Positions 34,804 through 42,752 of a stretch of DNA of 64,000 bases are shown piece by piece. The notes beneath the pieces are model-generated. The model searched no databases, was not told the origin of the DNA, and saw nothing but the letters and a program-made list of their open reading frames with translations. This stretch comes from Pollutimonas thiosulfatoxidans (GTDB taxonomy: Bacteria; Pseudomonadota; Gammaproteobacteria; Burkholderiales; Burkholderiaceae_B), in assembly GCF_004022565.1 (NCBI RefSeq), contig NZ_CP022987.1, forward strand, positions 3,348,001-3,412,000, written 5' to 3'. A program made the position numbers and the translations under genes. The stretch's first letter is position 1, and each line of letters begins with the position of its first letter.

Positions 34804-35493
34804 ATGAATCTTTCCTTCCAACTAGCAGCCATTGGCCAGCCGGTCGCCGGCGATCTTACGGTTGATATCACGAACTGCATCGTCGCCGGGTGGGCCGGAC
34901 GCGACCAGGCCGCCATCGAGCACCACATCGAGGAACTGGCCGAGCTGGGCGTCCCGCGGCCCAGCGCTGTGCCCTTGTATTACCGCATTGCTTCCAATCA
35001 GCTTACGCAGGAACACTCGGTGCAAGTGGTCGGAGACGGTTCATCGGGCGAGGTCGAGGTCTTTGTTTTCTCGGACCAAGGCCGCATGTATGTCAGCCTG
35101 GTTTCCGATCATACCGATCGCAAGCTGGAATCCCACAGCATTGCGTTGTCCAAGCAGTTGTGCGTAAAGCCGGTGGGGCGCGAGGCATGGCGTTTCGACG
35201 ATGTGGCGGACCACTGGGACGAACTGGTTCTGCGGTCCTGGATCGAAGAAAGCGGCCAGACCGTGCTGTACCAGGAAGGGACGCTGGCAGAGTTGCGCCA
35301 TCCACAAGACCTGATCCAGGGTTACTTCGGCCAGGACATCATCCCCGAGCACAGTGGGATGACCTGCGGCACGATGGGCGCCATCGGCGGCATACGCCAC
35401 GCGCCATCCTTTATGATGGAGCTCTTCGATCCCCGCCTCCAGCGCAGCCTCAAGCACCGCTATACGCTTGAAATCCTGCCCGAAGTGGCCTGA
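34804..35493 (+). CDS. DUF2848 family protein
   Basis: This 229-residue protein matches DUF2848: PSAVPLYYRIASNQLTQ, VEVFVFSDQGRMYVSLVSDHTDRKLE, WRFDDVADHWDELVLRSW and CGTMGAIGGIRHAPSFMMELFDPRLQRSLKHRYTLEILPEVA. The conserved acidic and histidine residues resemble the fumarylacetoacetate-hydrolase-type fold, but I cannot prove that from sequence. It lies between the TRAP permease and the amidase, spaced 32 and 28 bases. It probably acts on the imported compound. The start at 34804 gives MNLSFQL. Confidence 0.82.
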   Translation: MNLSFQLAAIGQPVAGDLTVDITNCIVAGWAGRDQAAIEHHIEELAELGVPRPSAVPLYYRIASNQLTQEHSVQVVGDGSSGEVEVFVFSDQGRMYVSLVSDHTDRKLESHSIALSKQLCVKPVGREAWRFDDVADHWDELVLRSWIEESGQTVLYQEGTLAELRHPQDLIQGYFGQDIIPEHSGMTCGTMGAIGGIRHAPSFMMELFDPRLQRSLKHRYTLEILPEVA

Positions 35494-35521
35494 CCCTGCT
35501 ATTCCCCCCGATAAGAGAACG

Positions 35522-36865
35522 ATGCTACCTACGATTACTGAGCTGCAGAAGGCCCTGACCAGCGGCGCCACGACGTCCACCGAATTGACCCAGGCCGCCT
35601 TGGCGCGCATCGACGATCCCGACGGCGAGGGCAAACGTACGTTTACTCGCGTTTATCGCGACCAAGCGCTGGCCTCGGCGCAGGCTTCGGACATCTTGCG
35701 CGGGGCGGGGCTGACACGCTCGCCGATTGATGGCTTGCCCATATCCATCAAGGATTTGTTCGATGTGGCGGGCGAAACCACGCTGGCCGGCTCGGTCGTA
35801 CTGAAGGATGCTCCTGCCGCAGAAAAGAACGCGACCATTGTGCAACGCCTGGTGGACGCCGGTGCCGTGATCGTGGGCAAGACCAACATGACCGAATTCG
35901 CGTTCTCGGGCCTGGGCTTGAATCCGCATTACGGTACGCCCAGCAGTCCGTGGGACCGCGAAACCGGTCGCATACCCGGTGGGTCTTCCTCGGGAGCAGG
36001 GGTTTCTGTGGCCGACCGGATGTCGGTGGCAGCCATAGGAACGGATACGGGCGGATCTGTGCGGATACCTTCGGCGTTCTGCGGCCTTACCGGTTTCAAG
36101 CCGACGGCTCGTCGTGTGCCTTCGCAAGGATCTTTGCCGCTGGCCGTCAGCCTCGATTCCATAGGCCCGCTGGCTGCCAGTGTGGAGTGCTGCGCCATTC
36201 TGGATGCCGTGCTGTCCGGCGCTGCCTACACTGCTCCGCAGGCGCCCCAGCCCTCCCAGCTTCGGTTCGCCGTACCTGCAGACACTGTCTTGGACGGCGC
36301 CGACGACCATGTGCGCGGCAGCTTTGAATCGGCACTTGGCCGCTTGCGCGATCAGGGCGCACAAATCGAGGTCATTTCGCTACCGGAATTCCAGCAACTG
36401 GCTTACATCAACCGCCTGGGTGGATTCGTATGCTCGGAGGCCTGGGCCTGGCATCGCAATCTGCTTGCCGATCATGCAGACCAGTACGACCCGCGTGTCG
36501 CGTCGCGCATGCAAAGGGGCCGAGACATGTCGGCGGCCGACTATATCGAGCTGCAACAGACCCGTGCTGCTTGGATAGCGTCAGTAGAGCAGCGCTTGCA
36601 GCACTACGATGCGATCCTCATGCCCACGGTGCCCGTCGTCGCACCCGTCATCAAGGATCTCGAAGCGTCGGACGAGAGCTATTACAAAACCAATGGCTTG
36701 GTCCTGCGCAACGCGACATTGATCAACTTCCTCGATGGCTGCGCCTTGTCGCTGCCTTGCCATGCACCAGGCACCGCGCCGGTCGGCTTGATGATCGCCG
36801 GCCCGGCCATGCGCGACCTGCATATATTGAATGTGGGTGCGGCGGTGGAACGCGCGCTGACGTGA
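35522..36865 (+). CDS. Amidase (amidase signature family)
   Basis: This 447-residue amide hydrolase has the full Ser-cisSer-Lys triad region: Lys in LPISIKDLFDVAGE, and the glycine/serine-rich GGSSSGAGVSVAD with SIG-like segment GTDTGGSVRIPSAFCGLTGFKPT. The C-terminal TAWIASVEQRL...YDAILMPTVPV is standard for GatA-like amidases. It is the last gene of the DUF1445-TRAP-DUF2848 operon and is convergent with the ParB-like gene. It probably releases ammonia or an amine from an imported amide, which fits a D-glutamate/pyroglutamate-like or hydantoin-like pathway, though this is inference. Confidence 0.93.
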   Translation: MLPTITELQKALTSGATTSTELTQAALARIDDPDGEGKRTFTRVYRDQALASAQASDILRGAGLTRSPIDGLPISIKDLFDVAGETTLAGSVVLKDAPAAEKNATIVQRLVDAGAVIVGKTNMTEFAFSGLGLNPHYGTPSSPWDRETGRIPGGSSSGAGVSVADRMSVAAIGTDTGGSVRIPSAFCGLTGFKPTARRVPSQGSLPLAVSLDSIGPLAASVECCAILDAVLSGAAYTAPQAPQPSQLRFAVPADTVLDGADDHVRGSFESALGRLRDQGAQIEVISLPEFQQLAYINRLGGFVCSEAWAWHRNLLADHADQYDPRVASRMQRGRDMSAADYIELQQTRAAWIASVEQRLQHYDAILMPTVPVVAPVIKDLEASDESYYKTNGLVLRNATLINFLDGCALSLPCHAPGTAPVGLMIAGPAMRDLHILNVGAAVERALT

Positions 36866-36870
36866 TCTGA

Positions 36871-37833
36871 TTACGGCTGGGCGGCCGCGCCTCTTGCCGG
36901 CGGCCAAAAATCCTCCGGCAATAGCGGCGCAGCGTCCAGATCCAAAGGCCCGGGTCGTTCTTCGGGCACGCAGTCCTTCAGTGCCGCACGTACGCGGGCC
37001 AGGGCGGTTTCACCCCATGCGCCATCCACGATTTTATTCCACCACTCGCGGTGGACGCAGCGCACACGCACGGGTATGGAAGGCAGGCCGACACGTTGGG
37101 CCATTGCCAGGCGGTGCAAGCCGCGATTGATCTTCAGGATGCGGCCTTGGCGCGAGATGGCCACGCCGATCTCGTCGCGGGTGCGCTCGGGTCGATAGCC
37201 CTCGGTGACCATGCTGTCCAGAAACCCCACATAGACTTCGAGATAGCGCAATATCTTCTCCGGCGTGTCCAGCAAGATGCCTTCTTGATGCGAACACCAC
37301 GGCTGACCGCTTTCCAGCGCGGACAGCAGTTCCTGATACCTCTCGGTGCGTGTCAAATCGTGCCGGTTCTCGTCCAGGTCGGAGATCAGGCGGTAGCGGG
37401 TGCCGACGCGTAGATCTTCGCGGCGCTGATCCCAGTTCCCATCCCAGATGAAGAACATGGACGAGGGGCGTTTCTCGCCATCGGTGCTGATGCGCACGGC
37501 GATGCGTATCAGCTTGCGCGGGTCAACGTGCAGCGTCAGGGCTTCATCGCCCAGGGCAGCTTCCAAGGAGCGACGGGGCAAGCCTTGCGCCTCTATGTAT
37601 CGGCTACCCGCCCTTTGCTCCAGCCAACGTTGGAACAGCAAGCGGTCCACTGGCAGTCCAACATACTGCTGCATGCGATCGCGGAGGGAGTGCTGCATGT
37701 AGGCAAGGCGTACCCGCCATTGAATTTCTTCTGCAGTCAGGTCGGCGAATTCGGCCTCCCCTTCGGGGCCGAGCAGGGCGCGTGGAGAGTCGGCCGCGTG
37801 GTCCTCCCGCCCTTCATGGTCTGTCGTCTTCAT
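36871..37833 (-). CDS. Hypothetical protein with ParB-like nuclease fold segment
   Basis: About 320 residues. The only recognisable part is near residues 215-285: VAISRQGRILKINRGLHRLAMAQRVGLPSIPVRVRCVHREWW, which resembles ParB/sulfiredoxin-type domains seen in cell-envelope and polysaccharide loci. The rest (FADLTAEEIQWRVRLAYMQHSLRDRM, GNWDQRREDLRVGTRYRLISDL) is not something I recognise. ATG 37833 is chosen because AGAGAGG lies eight bases upstream; the frame runs on to 38133 without support. No partner gene is evident; neighbours are catabolic. Confidence 0.7.
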   Translation of the reverse strand: MKTTDHEGREDHAADSPRALLGPEGEAEFADLTAEEIQWRVRLAYMQHSLRDRMQQYVGLPVDRLLFQRWLEQRAGSRYIEAQGLPRRSLEAALGDEALTLHVDPRKLIRIAVRISTDGEKRPSSMFFIWDGNWDQRREDLRVGTRYRLISDLDENRHDLTRTERYQELLSALESGQPWCSHQEGILLDTPEKILRYLEVYVGFLDSMVTEGYRPERTRDEIGVAISRQGRILKINRGLHRLAMAQRVGLPSIPVRVRCVHREWWNKIVDGAWGETALARVRAALKDCVPEERPGPLDLDAAPLLPEDFWPPARGAAAQP

Positions 37834-38086
37834 GAAAACCTCTCTGGCGCTTTCGCGTGCAGGGCAAGTGCAAGCAAGGCGAAACGAGTTGTTTTGATGA
37901 TTGACTGTATCTATGAAAGGGCAAGGTCGATGTAACCAGAAACAGCGGTTCTTGCTGGATCTGCCATGGGCGCTGTAGGAGGGAGGCGCCCCTACGGTCG
38001 GTGTTACATCGTTAATGGATACGCACTTACACGTTTTGTTTAACTGGCGGGCGCGAAAGCAACAGTTCACACCATAGGGAGGGGCC

Positions 38087-39127
38087 TCAAGGAAGGTTTT
38101 CGTTGAAGACCACGCTGATCTGCATGGCTTCAACCCCCGCCATGGCTTCGCGGCCTTCGCGTAAATTGGCGAAGATACGCACGCTGTTCATGATGGTGGA
38201 GTGCAGGTTTTGATTGATCAGTGCATCCATAGATCCGTCCACCAGGAGCGCGCGCGTATCGGGTGTCAGGCCGTGGCCCACGAACACCACACTTTGATCC
38301 CGGCCGACTTCTTTGAGGGCGCGCGCGACGCCATCGGACGCGCCGCCAATGTTATAGATGCCCGCAAGTTCAGGGTGCTGCTCAAGCAATTGACGAGTCT
38401 GGCGGTAATTGGTGCCGGCGTCATCATGGCCTTCGCGTAGTCCTACCACCTGCAAGCTGGGGAACTTCTCTTCCAGAATGTGTTGGAAGCCCATCTCGCG
38501 TTCCTCATGTCCCCGATAGTGTCGGCTGCCGGCGATCATAGCCACCTTGCCGGAACGCGGCCCGATAAAGCGGCCCAGCAGCAAACCGGCAGTTCGTCCT
38601 GCGGCACGGTTGTCCAATCCAACATAGGCGGCCCTGCGGGAACTGGACAGGTCGGAAATAAGAGTCACAGCGTGTACGTTCTTATCGGCGAGCGTATTTA
38701 CTGCTTCGCGCACCAAAGGATGCTCCAAAGCCATGAAGGCGACGCCGTCTACACGCCGCCCCTCTCGCAACAGGGTGTCCACGAGCACTTGCGGGTTGAA
38801 CCCCTCGACATAGCGGCAGCGGCATTGCACGTTAAAGGGCTCGAACTGTTCATGCGCGATGTCGACGTAATCGCCGAGCATGTTCAAGAAGCGGTTCGTG
38901 CCTGCAGGCAAGATGAACGCCAGGCGCAAAGGTTGCGGACGCAAGGCTTTATACAAGTCGTCCTGTGGCAGATAGCCCAGTTGTGCCGCTGCCTTGAGAA
39001 CCAGCTGTACGGTTGCCGGCCTGACTCCGGGGCGATGGTTAAGCACGCGATCTACGGTTGCCGTCGACACCCCGGCTTGTTGCGCGACATCAGCAATCAC
39101 CACCCGAGATGTTTGAGGGCCTTTCAT
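38087..39127 (-). CDS. LacI family transcriptional regulator
   Basis: This 346-residue repressor-type protein has an N-terminal helix-turn-helix (VVIADVAQQAGVSTATVDRVLNHRPGVRPATVQLVLKAAAQLGY) and a periplasmic-binding-protein-like effector domain (LAFILPAGTNRFLNMLGDYVD, VDGVAFMALEHPLVREAVNTL, VAMIAGSRHYRGHEEREMGF, IYNIGGASDGVARALKE). TVDRVLN in the hinge-helix region is typical of sugar-acid-linked LacI members. It is divergent from the TRAP-RuBisCO-like operon and two palindromes lie between them, so it very likely controls that operon. Confidence 0.94.
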   Translation of the reverse strand: MKGPQTSRVVIADVAQQAGVSTATVDRVLNHRPGVRPATVQLVLKAAAQLGYLPQDDLYKALRPQPLRLAFILPAGTNRFLNMLGDYVDIAHEQFEPFNVQCRCRYVEGFNPQVLVDTLLREGRRVDGVAFMALEHPLVREAVNTLADKNVHAVTLISDLSSSRRAAYVGLDNRAAGRTAGLLLGRFIGPRSGKVAMIAGSRHYRGHEEREMGFQHILEEKFPSLQVVGLREGHDDAGTNYRQTRQLLEQHPELAGIYNIGGASDGVARALKEVGRDQSVVFVGHGLTPDTRALLVDGSMDALINQNLHSTIMNSVRIFANLREGREAMAGVEAMQISVVFNENLP

Positions 39128-39165
39128 TTTATATTAATCACATCAAAAACCATCATGGGGTACGA

Positions 39166-39182
39166 TTGACGTAATACGCCAA
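39166..39182. promoter_or_regulatory. Candidate LacI-type operator 1
   Basis: TTGACGTAATACGCCAA is a 17-base imperfect palindrome: seven of eight arm pairs match around a central A. It lies 38 bases in front of the LacI gene in the divergent intergenic region, positioned to repress both promoters. Confidence 0.5.
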
Positions 39183-39211
39183 TAGCTGCAGAATCTGCCT
39201 CAATCACTGAG

Positions 39212-39226
39212 ACATTACGATAATGT
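39212..39226. promoter_or_regulatory. Candidate LacI-type operator 2
   Basis: ACATTA-CGA-TAATGT is a perfect 6-bp inverted repeat, 27 bases before the receptor ATG at 39254. A central CG is usual in LacI-family operators. It may work together with the palindrome at 39166. Confidence 0.5.
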
Positions 39227-39253
39227 TACATCAAAACTAATCAAGGAGACATC

Positions 39254-40270
39254 ATGATCACTCATCTGCCCCGCATTGCCCGCAGGACGCTTTTTCGTGC
39301 GGCTGTACTCCTGGTCATGGGCGCCTGCGCTCCTGCTCTCAGCGCCAAGTCGATGGAGCTTCGCTATGGCCACATGAATTCGCCTAATAGCGTGGCTGGT
39401 ATGCAGGCGCAAATGTTTGCCGACAAGGTGGCTAAGTACACTAATGGCGAAGTCACCATCAAGGTGTATCCGTCGTCGCAGTTGGGCAAGATGCAAGAAA
39501 TGGCGGAAGCCACCTCAACCGGCGTAATCGCGATCTCGCACAATACGGCTGGAGGCACGGGTTCGCTTTACGAGCCGTTCGGTGCGTTCGACACTCCGTA
39601 TCTGTATCGCGACGTCGATCATTTGATGAAGGTGACGGCCAGCGATTCCCCCTTGATGCAAGAGATGAACGAAGGGCTGATCGACGCGGCTGGCGTCAGG
39701 GTGCTCTATACCTATTACTTCGGTACGCGCCACCTTACGACCAACAAGGCGGTACGGACGCCGGCGGACCTAAGCGGACAAAAAATCCGTGCCTTGCCCT
39801 TTCCCATATACATGACAGGGGTCGAAGCGCTGGGCGCTGTGCCGGTACCCGTCGACTGGTCGGAGGTTCCCACCGCTTTGGCGACGGGCCAGGTATCGGG
39901 CCAAGAGAATCCGGTAAACGTCGTGCTCTCCAACAAGCTTTACGAATCGCAGTCCCACCTGATGCTGACCGGTCACATCATGAACGCGCAAGTCATCGTG
40001 ATGAACCAAGGCGTATGGAAGAAATTGACCGATGCACAGCGCCAGGCCTTTGAGAAAGCCGCGCTTGAAGTCCGGGCCGAGGCAACCGATATGGTGCAGC
40101 AACAAGAAGCGGAAGAGCTCGCAAAGTTAAAGGAGCTCAAAATGACAGTGATCGGTCCGGACGAGGGATTGGAGCTGGATGCTTTCAAGGCTGCTGCCAA
40201 CAAGCTGGTAAACGAACGTTTTGCCGGTAAATACGGGCAAATCTACACGCAGATCGGCGAGATCAAATAA
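39254..40270 (+). CDS. TRAP transporter solute receptor, DctP family (second system)
   Basis: This 338-residue periplasmic receptor has a signal peptide rich in Ala (RTLFRAAVLLVMGACAPALSA). DctP landmarks are LRYGHMNSPNSVAGMQAQMFADKVAKYTNGEVTIKVYPSSQLG, KIRALPFPIYMTGVEALGAVPVPVDWSEVPTALATGQVSGQENPV and LMLTGHIMNAQVIVMNQ. CGAC... spacing and AAGGAGACATC give a strong start. The operon continues with permeases, a VOC protein, a RuBisCO-like protein and a DUF1537 kinase, so the ligand is probably a branched sugar acid such as apionate/isoapionate or a related acid. Confidence 0.94.
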   Translation: MITHLPRIARRTLFRAAVLLVMGACAPALSAKSMELRYGHMNSPNSVAGMQAQMFADKVAKYTNGEVTIKVYPSSQLGKMQEMAEATSTGVIAISHNTAGGTGSLYEPFGAFDTPYLYRDVDHLMKVTASDSPLMQEMNEGLIDAAGVRVLYTYYFGTRHLTTNKAVRTPADLSGQKIRALPFPIYMTGVEALGAVPVPVDWSEVPTALATGQVSGQENPVNVVLSNKLYESQSHLMLTGHIMNAQVIVMNQGVWKKLTDAQRQAFEKAALEVRAEATDMVQQQEAEELAKLKELKMTVIGPDEGLELDAFKAAANKLVNERFAGKYGQIYTQIGEIK

Positions 40271-40290
40271 CGGTCGCAGCCAGCCTGGCA

Positions 40291-40314
40291 AGCGCTGCAC
40301 ACTTGTGCAGCGCT
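40291..40314 (+). other. Intercistronic stem-loop between dctP and dctQ (second TRAP operon)
   Basis: A perfect 10-bp stem AGCGCTGCAC/GTGCAGCGCT with an ACTT loop lies 20 bases after the receptor stop. There is no T-run. Its position matches the hairpin in the first TRAP operon, which suggests a shared way of raising receptor mRNA level. Confidence 0.65.
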
Positions 40315-40335
40315 CTATCCGTACGGAGCTAAACC

Positions 40336-40869
40336 ATGTCTTCTCATACGCCTACGCCGCAGTCCGGCGCGATCAGCCGTGCATTGGATGTGCTGTGCCG
40401 GTTCTTCGAGCGCGTAGCCATCGCCATGCTGCTGATCACTACCTTTCTCGTCGTGCTTCAGGTCTTTGGCCGAAATCTATTTTTGGCCGGCTTGCCATGG
40501 GCTGATGAACTCGCACGCTACGGCGGCTTGGGCATTGTGTATCTGGCCATCCCCTTGTTGCTTTTGCATGACAAGCACATCGCGGTGGATATCATTTCTT
40601 CCCGGCTGCGAGGTGGGCCGCGTTATGCATTGCAAGTTCTGTCCGAAGCCATCATCGTTTTGTTCTCTGGCTTCTTCATGGTAGCGGGATACGAGTTCCT
40701 GTCGCGCGCGGGTAAGTTCACTACCCCGGCGCTCTCCATGCCCAACCTGGTTTTCTATCTTCCTACGACCATCGGCATGGTGTTGTTCGCCGCCGTCGCG
40801 GTACAACGCCTGTGGCGGGCGGTCAATCGTCGCCCTGTCGTCAACAGCGGGCAGGAATCGACATCATGA
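40336..40869 (+). CDS. TRAP transporter small permease, DctQ family (second system)
   Basis: This 177-residue membrane protein has four helices and the DctQ core VVLQVFGRNLFLAGLPWADELARYGGLGIVYLAIPLLLLHDKHIAVD. It overlaps the large permease start by ATGA. It functions with DctM and the receptor upstream. Confidence 0.92.
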   Translation: MSSHTPTPQSGAISRALDVLCRFFERVAIAMLLITTFLVVLQVFGRNLFLAGLPWADELARYGGLGIVYLAIPLLLLHDKHIAVDIISSRLRGGPRYALQVLSEAIIVLFSGFFMVAGYEFLSRAGKFTTPALSMPNLVFYLPTTIGMVLFAAVAVQRLWRAVNRRPVVNSGQESTS

Positions 40870-42146
40870 TGAGCTTGTCCATACTGGTGTTGTTCCTGGT
40901 CATCATGTTGATGGGCGTGCCGATTGCGGTGGCCATGGGCGTGTCGGCCGGCATGGTTATATGGTGGCATGACTTACCCCTGTCGGTTTTGGCGCAGCGC
41001 ATGACTAATGCATTGGACTCCACGCCACTACTTGCCGTGCCAATGTTCATCTTTGCGGCCAGCTTGTTCAATGCATCGGGCATCACCGGCCATCTGTTCG
41101 ATCTGGTGCGCCTGATGGTTGGGCGCATACGCGGCGGCCTGGGGCAGGTTTCGGTGCTGACCAGCCTGATCTTCTCGGGGATGTCCGGTGCGGCACTGGC
41201 CGACATCGGTGCGCTCGGTGGCACACAGATGCGCCTCATGCGAGAGCAGGGCTACCGGGATGAGTTCGCAGCGGGCATTACCATGGCGTCCGCCACCATT
41301 GGGCCGATTTTTCCACCCAGCATTCCCTTGATCATCTTTGCGTCGGCCGCCGAAATTTCGGCCGTCAAGCTGCTGGTGGCAGGTGTAATTCCGGGCTTGC
41401 TGATTACCATCATGTTGATGGTTCAAATTGCCATCATGGCGCGGCTGCAGAATCTGCCACGCGACACTATCGAAACCAGCCGCCGTCTCATAGCCCGCAA
41501 GGCCTTCGTCGCAGCACCGGCGCTATGTGCTCCCCTGATCCTGATTGCCGGGTTGGTCAGCGGTTTGTTCGGACCAACCGAAGTCGCAGGGATCACCGTA
41601 CTTTATGCATTGTTCCTGGGTTCTGTGGTGTATCGCCAACTGACCGTTCGGGCGGTAATCGATGCCGCTCGCGAGACAGTGCATTCGACCGCCAGTGTGT
41701 TGTTCATTGTAGGCGCCGCTGCCTTGTTCGCCTGGGTACTGACCATTGATCAAGTGCCGATGATCGCTACAGATCTTCTGCTGGCGTTGTCGGCCAACCC
41801 CATCGTATTGCTGCTGATCGTTAATGGGCTACTGCTGGTAGTGGGCATGTTCATGGAGTCCATCGCTGCCATTCTGATTCTTGCGCCGATCCTCACGCCT
41901 GCGTTGTTGGCGGCTGGGGTTGACCCCATACAACTGGGCGTGGTGGTGGTCCTGAATCTGATGATAGGCCTGCTGACACCACCGGTAGGAATGAGTCTTT
42001 ACATGGTCAGCATTGTGGGCAAGATGCCGCTACATCGCGTCATTGCCGGTGCCGTTCCGTTTCTCGTGCCGCTGATGCTGGCTTTGCTGCTGATCACACT
42101 GGTTCCCGCCGTCTCGCTTTGGCTGCCCGGCGTATTCCTGGGCTAA
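40866..42146 (+). CDS. TRAP transporter large permease, DctM family (second system)
   Basis: This 426-residue permease starts at an ATGATG whose first codon overlaps the DctQ stop. Typical marks are MFIFAASLFNASGITGHLFDL, SGAALADIGALGGTQM, MASATIGPIFPPSIPLIIFA and LTPPVGMSLYMVSIVG. It imports the ligand of the receptor using sodium. Enzyme genes of the pathway follow directly after 25 bases. Confidence 0.95.
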   Translation: MMSLSILVLFLVIMLMGVPIAVAMGVSAGMVIWWHDLPLSVLAQRMTNALDSTPLLAVPMFIFAASLFNASGITGHLFDLVRLMVGRIRGGLGQVSVLTSLIFSGMSGAALADIGALGGTQMRLMREQGYRDEFAAGITMASATIGPIFPPSIPLIIFASAAEISAVKLLVAGVIPGLLITIMLMVQIAIMARLQNLPRDTIETSRRLIARKAFVAAPALCAPLILIAGLVSGLFGPTEVAGITVLYALFLGSVVYRQLTVRAVIDAARETVHSTASVLFIVGAAALFAWVLTIDQVPMIATDLLLALSANPIVLLLIVNGLLLVVGMFMESIAAILILAPILTPALLAAGVDPIQLGVVVVLNLMIGLLTPPVGMSLYMVSIVGKMPLHRVIAGAVPFLVPLMLALLLITLVPAVSLWLPGVFLG

Positions 42147-42171
42147 TTCACTTCTGCTTTCAAGGACAGAC

Positions 42172-42711
42172 ATGAGTCGTTTTTTCGGCGAGATTCGCCA
42201 ATTGGGTTATGTGGTGCACGATATCGAGGCGGCCATGGCGTACTGGAGCGGTACGCTGGGCGTTGGTCCCTGGTTCTACAACCCGCAGGTACCCATCCGC
42301 AATTATCATTACGAAGGCAAGCAATACGAGCCCCATAACTCGGTGGCTTTGGCCAACTCCGGTTTTGTGCAGGTCGAGCTGATACAGACTCGCAACGACG
42401 TACCGTCCATGTATCGGGATTTTCTCCTGCAGGGGCGTACCGGCTTGCAGCACGTGGCCTACTGGACCGAAGATTACGACGCCGACCTGCACCGCGCAAT
42501 CAGCCAAGGCTTCAGGCCTGTCATGAGCGGCGAAGTCGGCGAGCGCGGCCGTTTCGTGTACTTCGATACTGAATACCATCCGGGCACGGTTATCGAGCTG
42601 TCGGAGGTCGCTGGCCCCAAGGGCAAAATGTTTGACCTCATCCGCAACGCTTCGCTTGATTGGGACGGCAGCGATCCCGTGCGCCAGTTTCCCGATCTGG
42701 GCAGCCTTTAG
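42172..42711 (+). CDS. VOC (glyoxalase/dioxygenase superfamily) protein
   Basis: This 179-residue VOC-fold protein starts RFFGEIRQLGYVVHDIEAAMAYWSGTLGVGPWFY. A second half (LQHVAYWTEDYDADLHRAISQGF, FVYFDTEYHPGTVIELSEVAG) carries the His and Glu that are metal ligands in methylmalonyl-CoA epimerase and glyoxalase I. In this operon it could be an epimerase or isomerase of a keto-acid intermediate. Substrate is not known. Confidence 0.85.
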   Translation: MSRFFGEIRQLGYVVHDIEAAMAYWSGTLGVGPWFYNPQVPIRNYHYEGKQYEPHNSVALANSGFVQVELIQTRNDVPSMYRDFLLQGRTGLQHVAYWTEDYDADLHRAISQGFRPVMSGEVGERGRFVYFDTEYHPGTVIELSEVAGPKGKMFDLIRNASLDWDGSDPVRQFPDLGSL

Positions 42712-42752
42712 ACGCGCTGCCCCGCCTCTCCATTTGAAGATTTTATGCCACC

